A DNA stretch of 64,000 nt from positions 30,483,990-30,547,989 of the forward strand of contig JAKTNV010000001.1 of NCBI GenBank assembly GCA_022747635.1, read 5' to 3'. A program made the position numbers and the translations under genes. Under the pieces are notes generated by a model. That model saw nothing but the letters and a program-made list of their open reading frames with translations. It was not told the DNA's origin and made no database searches. Position 1 is the first letter of the stretch, and every line of letters starts with the position of its first letter. The DNA comes from Hetaerina americana. Taxonomy: Eukaryota; Arthropoda; Insecta; Odonata; Calopterygidae. Positions 23,014 to 32,389 of this stretch are shown here, in pieces.

Positions 23014-24893
23014 CCCTCTCAGGAGCTTTATACGCCTTAAACTGGGACGAAGACCTAGATGCAGGGCGGAAAATGAAACGAGCATGCAGTAAGGGGCATA
23101 AAAAGAAGCACATCGAGACGGAGAAAGTTGCCGCAAGCGACGGAGAAATTAATGAGGAACTGAACCCCATTCGGACCATTACAGCAAACGCAGCGGGGGG
23201 CCCTCAGCCCAAACTGCCGCTGATGGACTCATATGATTTTCCGCCGTTGGGGGAAAGGAAAGAAGCGTCAGATTTGACCAGAGAAAAGGAAAAACTGCGC
23301 ATTCTGCCTTCGGAAGCGAAATCAAATCAGAAAGAGATACCAGTACAGAGCGACCGCAACTCTGAGGAAATAAAGGAGTTGCGGAGTCAATTGCAACAGC
23401 AGAACGAGATGATCAACAACCTAACGGATGGAATTAGCCGAATTTTACAAAAATTGGGCAGTGAGAAGAACGATAAGGAAGTGAACTTGAGAAAGGGTTC
23501 CAAGAAAAAGTATCGGAGGGAAATAACATCCACTTCGTCATCTTCTTCAGAGTCGGAGGTAACGAGCGGGTCGTTATCTACTGACAGCAGTGATGACTCG
23601 GACGATGCATCAGGGGACGATGGACATAGACAGAGCATCAGCTCTGAGTTAGGAAGGGCCAGTGCTCCGAGAAAATTGGCATCTAAATCCAAGAGACATC
23701 GTACGAGCTCGTCACGCTCAGCTGAGATCTCGCAAAGATGCATAAAGGCGTTCCAGAGTTGGAAGCTTGAATTTCGAGGAGACGGCAATTCAAAGGCAAG
23801 AGAGTACCTCCAGAAGTTGGGAAACATCAGAGCCAGCACTAATGCCTCGGATAGCGATATCTTGAAGGTTTTGCCGTTTACTCTTCGAGATACCGCTTAC
23901 AACTGGTATGCGGCCACGGAGGAGTACATCAAAGACTGGAATGACTTTCAACGACGATTTAAACAGAGATTCGTCGAAGAGTGGGACGAAGAGCAAGTGA
24001 TGAGGGAAATTACCAATAGAACCCAAGGGAGGAAGGAGAAGATAGCAGAATTTATAGGCAACTTACAACATCTTTCTAAATATTTGAAGAAACCGTTGTC
24101 AGAGAGGAAACTGCTCAAGGTCGCGTTGAGCAATCTACTTCCAGAATATCGAAATGAGATAAAGGATCGACGCCTTAAGACGTTGGATGAACTGATGGAT
24201 TGTGGTCAGAAGTATGAAAGAAGAATGGCAATCAATGCTCGTTATCATGATCCTATGCCAGCTAGCGAGTCGCTAATCACGACTGGCGCTTATGTGAGGA
24301 AAGGAGAAGAGCAAGGATCAAGAAAACCAGCGAAAGTAGGGGCCCTGGGGAGCAATGTGGAGGAAATGAATAAGAAGACCAGCATTGTTAATGAACTTCA
24401 ACCCAATGAGGTCAAGAAAAAGTCCATCACGGATGGGGGAGGGAGAATACCGCCCACTATGGGGAAAAATGGCGAGCCGTCCTCTCCGAGAGAGGTCACG
24501 CCCAGCTCCTCTGGGGCAGGTTACAATGGCCGATGGGACAACCGGGCCATAACGAGACCTACGTTGTCTAGGCCTTCACAGGCGAGAGACCAGGGACCGG
24601 GCTTTGACGGAGCTTGTTATTCCTGCGGAGAGTCGGGACATAGGGCAAATGTGTGCCCGAGAGTCCAGTGTTTCAGCTGTGGCGCAAGAGGGCATATCAG
24701 TGTCAATTGCCCCAGTCGACAGGGTAGGACACGAGAAAAGTGCCAGCTTTGCGGCAAGGTCGGCTTATTGGCAATTAATTGCCCTAATTGCAAACATCTG
24801 TTTACTCGGCAGGAAAACGGACAAGCGGGGAGTCGCCTAGCCCAAGCGGCTTCCCCGCAAACCAATCCGTCGAACACAAACCGGCTGAATTAG
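22971..24893 (+). CDS. gag: Gag polyprotein (capsid and nucleocapsid)
   Basis: 640 residues. Gag forms the particle that packages element RNA in the cytoplasm. Residues about 1-245 are acidic and low-complexity, with a Ser/Asp-rich tract. Residues about 255-420 match the retrotransposon gag (capsid) domain, including SWKLEFRGDG, a Trp-Tyr in YNWYAATEEY and the FKQRF segment. The C-terminus has three zinc knuckles: C549-C562 (CYSCGESGHRANVC), C567-C580 (CFSCGARGHISVNC) and C591-C604 (CQLCGKVGLLAINC). The third has Leu in place of His. The ATG at 22971 is the first after an in-frame stop, but a longer N-terminus in another frame (22744) suggests the original protein began earlier. The frame itself is uninterrupted. 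Confidence 0.9.
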   Translation: MVKESDEDVQPDDVTLSGALYALNWDEDLDAGRKMKRACSKGHKKKHIETEKVAASDGEINEELNPIRTITANAAGGPQPKLPLMDSYDFPPLGERKEASDLTREKEKLRILPSEAKSNQKEIPVQSDRNSEEIKELRSQLQQQNEMINNLTDGISRILQKLGSEKNDKEVNLRKGSKKKYRREITSTSSSSSESEVTSGSLSTDSSDDSDDASGDDGHRQSISSELGRASAPRKLASKSKRHRTSSSRSAEISQRCIKAFQSWKLEFRGDGNSKAREYLQKLGNIRASTNASDSDILKVLPFTLRDTAYNWYAATEEYIKDWNDFQRRFKQRFVEEWDEEQVMREITNRTQGRKEKIAEFIGNLQHLSKYLKKPLSERKLLKVALSNLLPEYRNEIKDRRLKTLDELMDCGQKYERRMAINARYHDPMPASESLITTGAYVRKGEEQGSRKPAKVGALGSNVEEMNKKTSIVNELQPNEVKKKSITDGGGRIPPTMGKNGEPSSPREVTPSSSGAGYNGRWDNRAITRPTLSRPSQARDQGPGFDGACYSCGESGHRANVCPRVQCFSCGARGHISVNCPSRQGRTREKCQLCGKVGLLAINCPNCKHLFTRQENGQAGSRLAQAASPQTNPSNTNRLN

Positions 24894-25654
24894 ATTTAGA
24901 TAATCATAGGAATAAGTCAATTAGGTTAGGAAATGGTGATTCGATTTTGGAAAAGCCGAGTTGGACAGCCAAATTCTGCGAACCAAATTCGATCAAGGAA
25001 GATGTAAATAGTGGAATAAAGGATTGTATAGGGAAAGGAAGGGAGATAAACTCAGATGGGCCAGATGAAACATCTGCTCCTGGGTCGAGTTGGACAGCCA
25101 ACATCCACCACCCATCTGAGGCGTTGGCAAAGATCAAGGATGAAGAAATCTACAGATCGAGGTGGACAGCCAACCTCTATCGATCTGGCCAATGCAATGG
25201 AGCTATCAGGAAAAGCTCTCCAGCTGAGCAGTCGAGACGGACGGCCGACCTCCACCGCAAAGCTGATATTTGCTGTCCAGCCGTTGATTTCGCCGAGCCG
25301 AGCGGGTCAGCCCGTCTCCGCCCACCAAATCAACCGCATATGGGGCAGAAGGCGCATTGGTCGACGGAGTCAGCTCCGCTCTGCCAATCCGTTAGGTCGG
25401 AAGAAAGCGAAAGGGTCAAGTCTTTGGTAGGATCGAACAGGCCAGCCTGTCTCCAGCCACCAAAGCAAGCAGAGAGTGAGAGAATGAGTGAGAGGCCTCA
25501 GAGCATCTCGTCGGTGCCACAAAGCCCGCCGAGACATGCGTGGAATGTAGATTCTGCCCAGTCGCTTCACGCGGGCCAGAAATCAGAAGAGGAGAGCGAT
25601 TATGAGAAATTGCCTCAAGTACTGTTCACTCTGTTCTGGGCTAGTAATCAATAA
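24788..25654 (+). pseudogene. Gag-Pol linker with in-frame degenerate repeats, protease absent
   Basis: 288 residues in the -1 frame relative to gag, overlapping its end by 106 bases, as a gag-pol junction would. The first ATG need not be used, because a frameshift from gag could enter this frame. At least six degenerate units of the form S-x-W/R-T-A-N-L/I start near 24957, 25086, 25158, 25233, 25299 and 25434. Their spacings (129, 72, 75, 66, 135) are all multiples of three. No D-T/S-G-A protease motif is present. The last residues (EEESDYEKLPQVL) resemble the segment just after the RT YxDD motif, so the join to the RT remnant lies shortly before 25600. Confidence 0.65.
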
Positions 25655-26687
25655 GGAGAAGAGCGAGTTTTGTTGTACCAGGGCTGCATATCTTGGATAT
25701 CTGTTAGACGCAGAGGGACTTAGACCAGATCCGGAAAAGATAGCTCCAGTCGTGAATTATCCAGCACCATCTAACCTCAAACAACTAAGACGATTTCTTG
25801 GTATGATTGGATGGTACGCTCGGTTCATAAAGGACGATTCGGAAATCAAGCTTCCATTGGTCAAGTTATTGCACAAAGGTCAAGAGTGGGAATGGACAGA
25901 GGAACAGCAGAAAGTGTTTGAGACATACAAAAGGGCCATTACAGAAGCCCCGGTCTTGGCAAGGCCGGACTTCTCTAAACCCTTCATCGTACAAACTGAT
26001 GCGAGTAGTGAAGCAATTGGAGGTGTTATTTCTCAAGTGAATGAGGACGGAGAACATCCAATCGTTTATGTCAGCCGAGTTCTCACATCAGCTGAGAAAA
26101 ACTATACGATGACAGAGAGAGAGTTGTTAGCTATTCTATGGGCCATAAAAAAACTAAGGCCTTATTTAGAGGGCTACAAGTTCCTCGTGATCACAGACCA
26201 CTCCGCACTCCAATACCTGCGAAATCTTAAGGAACCTACGGGTAGGCTCGCGAGGTGGGCGCTGGAGTTGCAGCAGTGGGACTTCGAGGTGGTGCATCGT
26301 CGAGGTAAAATCCATGATTTGCCAGATGCACTATCTCGTATGTACGAGCAACTATCTGGCGAAGAGAAGATCGCTGAAATTACGGAGGTAAAGGATGAGG
26401 ACCACCAACGCAGAGTCGAGGAAGTCACCAAATATCCGGAGAGGTATAAAAATTGGAAGGTCGAAGCGGGCCACTTGTATCGTTACAAGTACGATGAGCT
26501 GCTCGGTCCAATCGCTGATTGTGAAGAGGGCTGGAAACTCGTGCTTCCAAAAGAATGTCGAGAGCGGGTCATCAGGGATGCCCATTGTGAACCTTCATCG
26601 GGCCACCTCGGAGTGGAAAAGACATTCGATCGAGTCGTACGAGATTACTATTGGAGAGGGCCTATCACGACATTCACAACTTTGTGA
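25602..26687 (+). pseudogene. pol: Pol fragment: RT thumb, RNase H, integrase zinc-finger start
   Basis: 361 residues. Residues about 14-70 match the end of the Ty3/gypsy RT (INKEKSEFC, YLGYLLDAEGL, LKQLRRFLGMIGWYARFI). The fingers and palm, including YxDD, are absent upstream. RNase H follows with its four acidic residues in place: D133 (QTDAS), E174 (RELLAI), D199 (TDHSAL) and D242 (PDALSR). The final part holds the two histidines of the integrase HHCC finger (DAH..., SGHLGVEKT). The frame ends at 26687 in unrelated residues because of a frame change near 26655-26665. RNase H normally removes the RNA template. Here it is part of a dead polyprotein unless complemented. Confidence 0.92.
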
Positions 26688-27697
26688 GGCAATGTCAGGA
26701 CTGTCAACAGTTCAAAACGTCGCAGCAAGCGCCTCAGGGACTATTGGGTAAAAGAACGGTAGAGAGACCATGGAGCGTCGTAGCAGCAGATCTCATGGAG
26801 TTTCCGCTTAGCAAAGCCAAGAACAAGTACTTAATAATCTTTCAGGACTTATTTTCAAGATGGGTGGAGCTAAAGGCGGTCAGAGCTGCTACAGGGGCCA
26901 ACGTGGTTAAAGCACTTGAGGAGCGTGTCCTATTTCGCTGGGGAACGCCGGAGTATCTCTTGACAGATAATGGAAAAGAGTTTGATAACAAATGCGTAAG
27001 AGAAGCATTGGCAGAGTATGGAATAACGCATACAACAACGCCTCCATACCATGCTCAGGCAAACCCAGTGGAAAGATCCAATCGAACGCTGAAGACGGCC
27101 ATCGCGATGTTTGTAGAAAAAGACCATAGAGACTGGGATCAGCATTTACACGAACTAAGGCATGCAGTCAACACCGCGAAGCAGGCCTCGACTAAGATCT
27201 CGCCAGCCTACTTGAACTTCGGAAGGCATCCACTGCCAGTGAAGAGTTTGCGGCGCGAGCTTGAGAAGGGGGAAGGCATAGAGAGCAGATTGGATCCACA
27301 AGCGTGGAAAAAGAGGGCCGATAGGTTAGGCTTATTACGAGATCTAGTAGCCGAGAACATAGAGAAAGCTCAGGAAAAACAGGCGCGAGCGTATAATAAG
27401 GGTAGAAGAAACATCGAATTTAATGTAGGAGACCTAGTAATGCGTAGGACCCACCATCTGTCCAGTGGGATTGATAGGTTTTCAGCCAAGCTAGCCCCTA
27501 AATTTGAAGGACCGATCGAGATACTAAAAAAACTGTCTCCAACAGTTTATATCGTAGAAACGCGTTCCAATAAGCAAAACGCGAAAGTAGATATTGGCGA
27601 CTTGAAAAGATATATAGCACCAAGATCCACTCGTCAAAGTGGTGAGTCCTCCGAGCGCCAAGCCCACGGAGCACACTCTCAAAAAAATTCCTTATGA
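26651..27697 (+). pseudogene. pol: Pol fragment: integrase core and C-terminal domain
   Basis: 348 residues, in the -1 frame relative to the upstream pol frame. It begins within the HHCC finger, with both cysteines in FVRQCQDCQQ. The catalytic triad is D47 (AADLMEF), D106 (LTDNGKEF) and E141 (NPVERSNR); 34 residues lie between the second Asp and the Glu. The C-terminal part contains FNVGDLVMRR and APKFEGPIEIL, typical of the integrase C-terminal domain. Integrase joins element DNA to the chromosome. All catalytic residues survive, and the only visible lesion is the frame break in the zinc finger. The ATG is probably not a natural start. Confidence 0.92.
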
Positions 27698-28206
27698 ATT
27701 TTGGTATTATGCAATAGGTCAGCATTGTGTGTTTGCCTCATGTTATCTTGTCTGTGTGTCAAAGTGAGCGATTTATTTTTCAATGATGTGAAAATCTCTG
27801 TCGGACATTATTGTTGTTATGGCACATAGCCCTTGAATTGTGGTGAATGAAAGTTTGCAAACGAGGTGTGATGTGTTTGAGCTGAGGACGCACTGCCTTT
27901 TATAGAGTGAATTATCTGAGCAAGTGATGCTTTTGTTGAAATTTTGTGAGAAATTTCCTTGGAATGTATGAAAGATTCATGCCAAAAGTTTGTTCATACC
28001 AAATGTATTACTTGATGTTCATAGAGAATGTGGTTAAAATTAGAAAAAGTTGTGCTATCCATTTTCTATCCAATAGCTGAAGACAGAATCTCAAAACTGA
28101 GTGAACTACTGGTAGAAATCTGTGAAATTGTTGTTATTATATTGTGTTCATAGGTTTAAGTTGCAGGCTCGTCTGTAAGCGGTCCACTCGGACGAGTGTC
28201 CGGCTT
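27698..28206 (+). other. LTR element 3' untranslated region
   Basis: About 500 bases between pol and the polypurine tract, A+T-rich, with no env-like frame. A stem-loop CTCGTCTG...CGGACGAG (28168-28196, 8-bp stem with one G-T pair, 13-base loop) stands directly before the polypurine tract. Confidence 0.65.
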
Positions 28207-28216
28207 AGGGAGGGGG
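28207..28216 (+). promoter_or_regulatory. polypurine tract
   Basis: AGGGAGGGGG, followed by TA and the 3' LTR at 28219. It primes plus-strand DNA synthesis in LTR elements. Confidence 0.85.
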
Positions 28217-28218
28217 TA

Positions 28219-28940
28219 TGTGACGTTGTGCTTGGCGCAGCGTCACTTGCCCAGTTCGAATACGCGCGCCCCTCTCGCGAGCCGTAGAACGGCGGGGCGC
28301 TATCTGTGGGCGCCGACAATGTATGTAAGAAAAAAGAAGAGCGGAGCGCGCCGCGCGCGGAGAGTGCCGGCCAACACGTGGGAAGCAGAGTTCGTTGTGA
28401 GATGCCCGAGAGAGAAGGTCGTGTGCTATCATCGTCGAGTCACCGACAGCCTGCGAACACCGGGGGTGCGCGTGCCAGCAACCGACCTCGCCGTGTGGGC
28501 CCCCCGCAGGCCCCGACCGGAACATCGGGACCCAGCAGTCGACAGCGAGGCGGCCATCTTCGGCTGCCGCCGAGCGGCCACCCAACATCGTGGCCCAGCA
28601 GGCGTCGGCACCGAGCGTCATGTTTGCTTGGGAGCGCCCACACCTTTTCTTGTGATAATAAATAGTTCTTATGAAGTTTACTCGTCGGAGTCCATTTTTA
28701 TGCGCCTCCTTGCGTCCCTCGTGATTTCAGCTGAAGAGCCGCTGCCCACCCCGGGGCACATCAAAGGTGAGCGAGCCCTCCCCTGGGACGAGGAGTGTGA
28801 TGGGCCAGGTGACAGCCAGCGGCGTGACTCTGCGGCTAGCCATGCGGCTAGCCTGGCGCCCTCAAAACAAGTAGAGTCACGGCCTCCCTTGTCTCGCGGT
28901 ATCGGGGAAAATTTATCTATAAATTAAATACCGCGTCACA
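28219..28940 (+). repeat. 3' LTR (722 bp)
   Basis: Same length as the 5' LTR, with three substitutions and no gaps. One substitution (28614) changes the codon in the long, probably meaningless, open frame that crosses the LTR. Confidence 0.97.
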
Positions 28941-28968
28941 ATATATATATATATATATATATGTATAC

Positions 28969-29011
<43 letters not shown>

Positions 29012-29013
29012 AC

Positions 29014-29068
<55 letters not shown>
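28941..29068. repeat. (TA)n tract with ATGTATACAT units
   Basis: Continuation of the TA repeat that the LTR element interrupted. The palindrome ATGTATACAT occurs at 28961 and 29006, 45 bp apart, which suggests local duplication within the tract. Confidence 0.93.
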
Positions 29069-29070
<2 letters not shown>

Positions 29071-29373
29071 GGATCGAGATGGTGCGGGGGCTAACGTACT
29101 GGCTTCCCACCATGAGGGCGCGGGTTCAAATCCCGGCGGTGTTGAATATTTTTCAGAGGTATCTCGATCCCTACTTGAGGTGCTTTGTGGAGGGCACTTT
29201 GAGTGAGTACGCCGTCCGTCGGATGGGACGTTAAACTGCGGACCCCTTGGCGCCTTTCGTAAAGAGTAGGCTAATGCCGACGCCGGGTTTCTCTCCACCC
29301 TTCATCCTTTCCTATCCATCCCCTATGGCGCAAATGACCTTAGCTGTCGGTCGCCTCCCCTCAAAACTACTAC
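29069..29373 (+). mobile_element. tRNA-derived SINE, family 2 (copy a)
   Basis: The head resembles a tRNA, with an A-box-like GATGGTGCGGGGGCTAACG and a B box GGGTTCAAATCCCGG near 29122. The body contains GGACGTTAAACTG, CCCCTTGGCG, GCCGGGTTTCT and GTCGGTCGCCTCC. The body recurs at about 51633-51825 as a truncated copy. TA tracts lie on both sides, so target duplications cannot be resolved. Transcription by RNA polymerase III and movement by a LINE are expected. Confidence 0.8.
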
Positions 29374-29385
29374 TATATATATATA
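29374..29385. repeat. short (TA)n tract
   Basis: Separates the SINE tail from the Penelope-like fragment. Confidence 0.85.
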
Positions 29386-29459
29386 ATGGGCTGACACAAC
29401 ATAACACAAATAGAAAAGAATAGACACATATAAAAGAACACTGACACGGTAAATTGTTC

Positions 29460-29497
29460 GAGCTTTCGGCCCACTCAGGGGCCTTCTTCAAGAGAGA
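29460..29497 (-). ncRNA. decayed hammerhead-like motif in PLE 3' region
   Basis: The minus strand reads CTTGAAGA, one base, stem II GGCCC/GGGCC (29483-29468), then GAAAGCTCG. The geometry equals that of the motifs at 10.6 and 47.4 kb (7-base core, one base, 5-bp stem II, GAAA). The core is TTGAAGA instead of CTGATGA and stem III is reduced, so it should be inactive. Hammerhead motifs are known in the terminal repeats of Penelope-like elements. Confidence 0.5.
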
Positions 29498-29591
29498 CTG
29501 AAAATATGCTATGGATCAGGAGAGGGGAAAGAGTTATGGGCGTGGAGGGGAGGTGTGGAGGGGAGGTGTGGAGGGAATGCTGGGAGGGAAA

Positions 29592-30134
29592 TTAAATATG
29601 GCGGTTAAGGGTGGGAATTTTAAAGGAACGGAAGGATAGTATGTAGGCGGATTCACGAGTTCTCACCTCTATGTTGGTAGCTGAATCAGGTAGGGATTCT
29701 AGGATGCTGAGGGAAAAACACTGGTCGAATGAAAGGTTGTGGGAATTGGCGTGTGAAGGGATAGGAAGAGAAGAGAGTGAGGCAGAATTGCAGGAGTACC
29801 GGTGATTATTCATTCGGATGGATAAGGGGGTAATGCATTCACCTATGTAGAAGGAAGTGCAATGTTTGCATGATAAAAGATAAATAATATTTTTTGAGAG
29901 GCAATTAGCGTGGGAACGAGGTGGGGGGGCTATGAGGGGATGTAGGGAGAGGGGAGTAGGCATAATAAGAGGACAGGTTTTACATCGGGGGCGGTTGCAA
30001 GTTGGGGAAATATTGGGAAATTTGTCACGGGGGGGCGCCAAAGGGTTGGTGGATCTCAGAAGGTTTTTGAGATTGGCGGGTCGTCTGTATGCGATAGATG
30101 GGCATTGGGGTAGTAAGGATGAGGTCGCGGACAA
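29592..30134 (-). pseudogene. Penelope-like protein C-terminus with GIY-YIG endonuclease
   Basis: 180 residues. AYRRPANLKNLLRSTN and the Cys-containing NRPRCKTCP match the segment that follows the RT in Penelope-like elements. IIYLLSCKHC...FYIGECITPLSIRMNNHR then gives the GIY-YIG core (Tyr, Tyr-Ile-Gly, Arg, His), and RTRESAYI carries the downstream Glu. In intact elements this nuclease nicks the target for priming. Here the RT is absent, so the piece is a 5'-truncated copy. The frame is still open, which suggests moderate age. The ATG is not a natural start. Confidence 0.82.
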
Positions 30135-30150
30135 TGACGCGACCTTATGA

Positions 30151-32389
30151 ACCTTATGAACGCTTCTTTACCTGACACAATTTTTCTTATGTCCCTACTA
30201 CTTTGACCATTTTGGGCCGAAACACTTCCACGAGAAATAATAATTACTTCAAATGATTTCATAATTTTGGTAATGTCCTAATTTTTTGATTGAACTCACC
30301 TTCTATATCGTCTGATAATTTTTATCTTCGTACCGAGCTGTAAATTTTGTGTAAGGTGCCAAAATCTTGGGTTACGTCTGTAAGCGGTTACCGCCGGAGT
30401 GGTATCTTTGACTGATAAAAATGTAGGGAAGCGTTTGCCAAGTCAAGTGGACGCGCGTTACCCTTTTAATTCCGCACGGCCTCGAGGCGAGAAGCGGAAA
30501 GGTCGCGTGCACAGGAAACCGACATGGGTATTTGAATCGTCTCACAAAAGTGAAAAAGTGTCAAAGTAGTGGATGACGTGACGCCCGACGGACTCCGCGG
30601 TGTGCTTGCGTTCCCTCATTTTCATTCCAGTCGTGTGCCTTTTGCTCCGTGGACTGCACTTCGTTCAACAGCGGAAATTCCGAGTCCCGTTCAAATTCGT
30701 GACACGTACTCTGTAACTGGATGGCGAGGTTCTCTTGTAATGCCTACTTCCACGAACAATATTTCGTCCTGACTCCAAGGGATTAACGACAGAGGATCTG
30801 GCCTTGAACTTTCATGATCGCATTTGACTCCACCGAATAAGATAATAAAACACTGGTAAATCTTTACTGAGCTAGGAAGAAAGAAACGAAGAAATTATTA
30901 CTATAAGACTAATATTATAGCTTGTGAAAGTATCATAGATTTAGTACATTTATTCACTGCTGGATGCTCTCAGAAGTTGAGCATGGATAGTGCCAGGAAA
31001 TGAAGGTCACGTACAAGAAAAGTAGTAGGGGGCACAAGTGCAAAACATCGTTTTCAACGAGTCTGTTTTATAAATGTCCTTTTAGTTTTATGTTTAATTT
31101 AGTGAAAACACGGAATCAATATTGAGTGCGTTAACGTGACATTAATCCGATATCCATAAAATTATTTTTAGAAACTATAATTCATATTTCCGAACGGGAC
31201 GAAAGATTATTTCCTTTATTTTGTCGAAGGGTGAGTTATCATTTTTTTATATTTAGATATCATATTTTAATAGGGCAACAAGATTTAAATAAATTATTTT
31301 CTGAATCTTGCTGTCTTATCACTCCCAAGTTATGGGTGATTTCGATTTTTCAATGGCTCATAATTGAAGTCCCGCATTTTTCATGGGTTCCAGCGCTCCG
31401 TAGAAAGGGTAATTGATCCTGTTGGATTTCCAATGACACCAGTGAGAGCTTATTTCTTGCCCCGGAGGAGCGCCATAAAACAGACGATAAGTATCCCGAA
31501 TAATTCGTAATGGTACTCAGATGAATAGATACAAGGAGATAAATGACACAAGCACGAGGAAAGAGGGCTTTGGAGAATCACACTTGTAGGGATTGAAGAG
31601 TGAAAGGAAGTCGATGGCGTGCGTACCCACATAAACCACGTGAGCGGGCATCCCTTCCGTTGCAATATCCTTACTCTTGATGCACACAATCCATGATGTT
31701 CTCTTTGAGAAAGATGATATCCGAAGCTAATGACCGGAATGACGGAACAGTGAATCACCAATCCTTAGCAGCAACGGATACTGTGGTGGATCATTTTATG
31801 AAGGGCAGCTTCCGTGCACGCGCTGTGCCAAATCGTGCTCCATCAAAAGAAATAAATTGGAAAAGAGCCGTAAAGCCCGCAAGTATGGCCTGTCGCATTA
31901 CCTTCCATAGAAGCCATTCAATAGGATAATAATAATTTTTTGCTAACAAAAAGCGCGAACAATTGAGGTTGCCATTATGTTGTCGAAAATATCAACATAC
32001 CAGAAGAGGAGTTCACATATATGGCATAGGTTTAAGGGGAAAAAATATGAAACATTAAAAATATAGCATGCTTCTTGCCTAAAAAATTAACGATTTCAAT
32101 ATGGAATTTATATAAAAATACACTCTATTTGAAAAATTGCAGAGCTGATATTTTTTTCTCTCTACGCTAGGAATTAATAACCAAAGGAGACGTTTCCATC
32201 GAACTACCTTTTTATTATTTTTCCATGTAATTCAATAAAAATTCACGCAGGAATTGCACATAAGGATTAATTTAAAATATAGATTTGTATGAGAACTCGC
32301 AGGTGGTCTGGTTCCCCCTGAGTGTACGTATTACTGTTCAGTGATAAAAAGTGAATGAAGCCAACGTTTCATTTTTATTTACAGTTTTG
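30151..32389. other. no gene seen
   Basis: Mixed to A+T-rich DNA. A CpG-containing segment at about 30360-30780 has short open frames without recognisable domains. Confidence 0.5.

Larger units (their letters stand above)
21224..28940 (+). mobile_element. Ty3/gypsy-type LTR retrotransposon, recent, defective
   Basis: A 7,717-bp element with two 722-bp LTRs that differ at three positions (21619/28614, 21677/28672, 21698/28693). It has a tRNA-Lys primer-binding site, gag with three knuckles, a broken pol (RT end, RNase H, integrase) and a polypurine tract. The gene order RT-RNase H-integrase identifies Ty3/gypsy. No protease and no reverse transcriptase palm (YxDD) can be found, and no env-like frame follows pol. 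About 0.4% LTR divergence means recent insertion, so the proteins that copied it probably came from a complete relative. Confidence 0.96.
29386..30150 (-). mobile_element. 5'-truncated Penelope-like element (3' part)
   Basis: The minus strand carries the last part of a Penelope-like open frame with a GIY-YIG endonuclease and then about 200 bases of 3' region. That region includes a hammerhead-like fold. The left border abuts a TA tract. The right border is not clear; similarity is lost near 30140-30170. The reverse transcriptase part is missing. Confidence 0.8.

Noticed and set aside
24788..24893. Programmed -1 frameshift site at the gag-pol overlap
   Set aside because: The frames are in the right relation, but I found no classical X-XXY-YYZ slippery heptamer followed by a clear stem-loop in the overlap.
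27698..28206. Envelope gene after pol
   Set aside because: The region is about 500 bp, A+T-rich and without an open frame. It contains no signal peptide or membrane segment.
28196..28927. 243-codon open frame across the 3' LTR, with its counterpart in the 5' LTR
   Set aside because: It lies in the G+C-rich LTR, overlaps an equally long frame on the other strand, and has no recognisable domain. Conservation between LTRs reflects recent duplication, not selection.
28170..30388. Shared 14-mer CGTCTGTAAGCGGT at 28170 and 30375
   Set aside because: A 14-base match between two places in 64 kb is expected by chance, and the flanks do not match.
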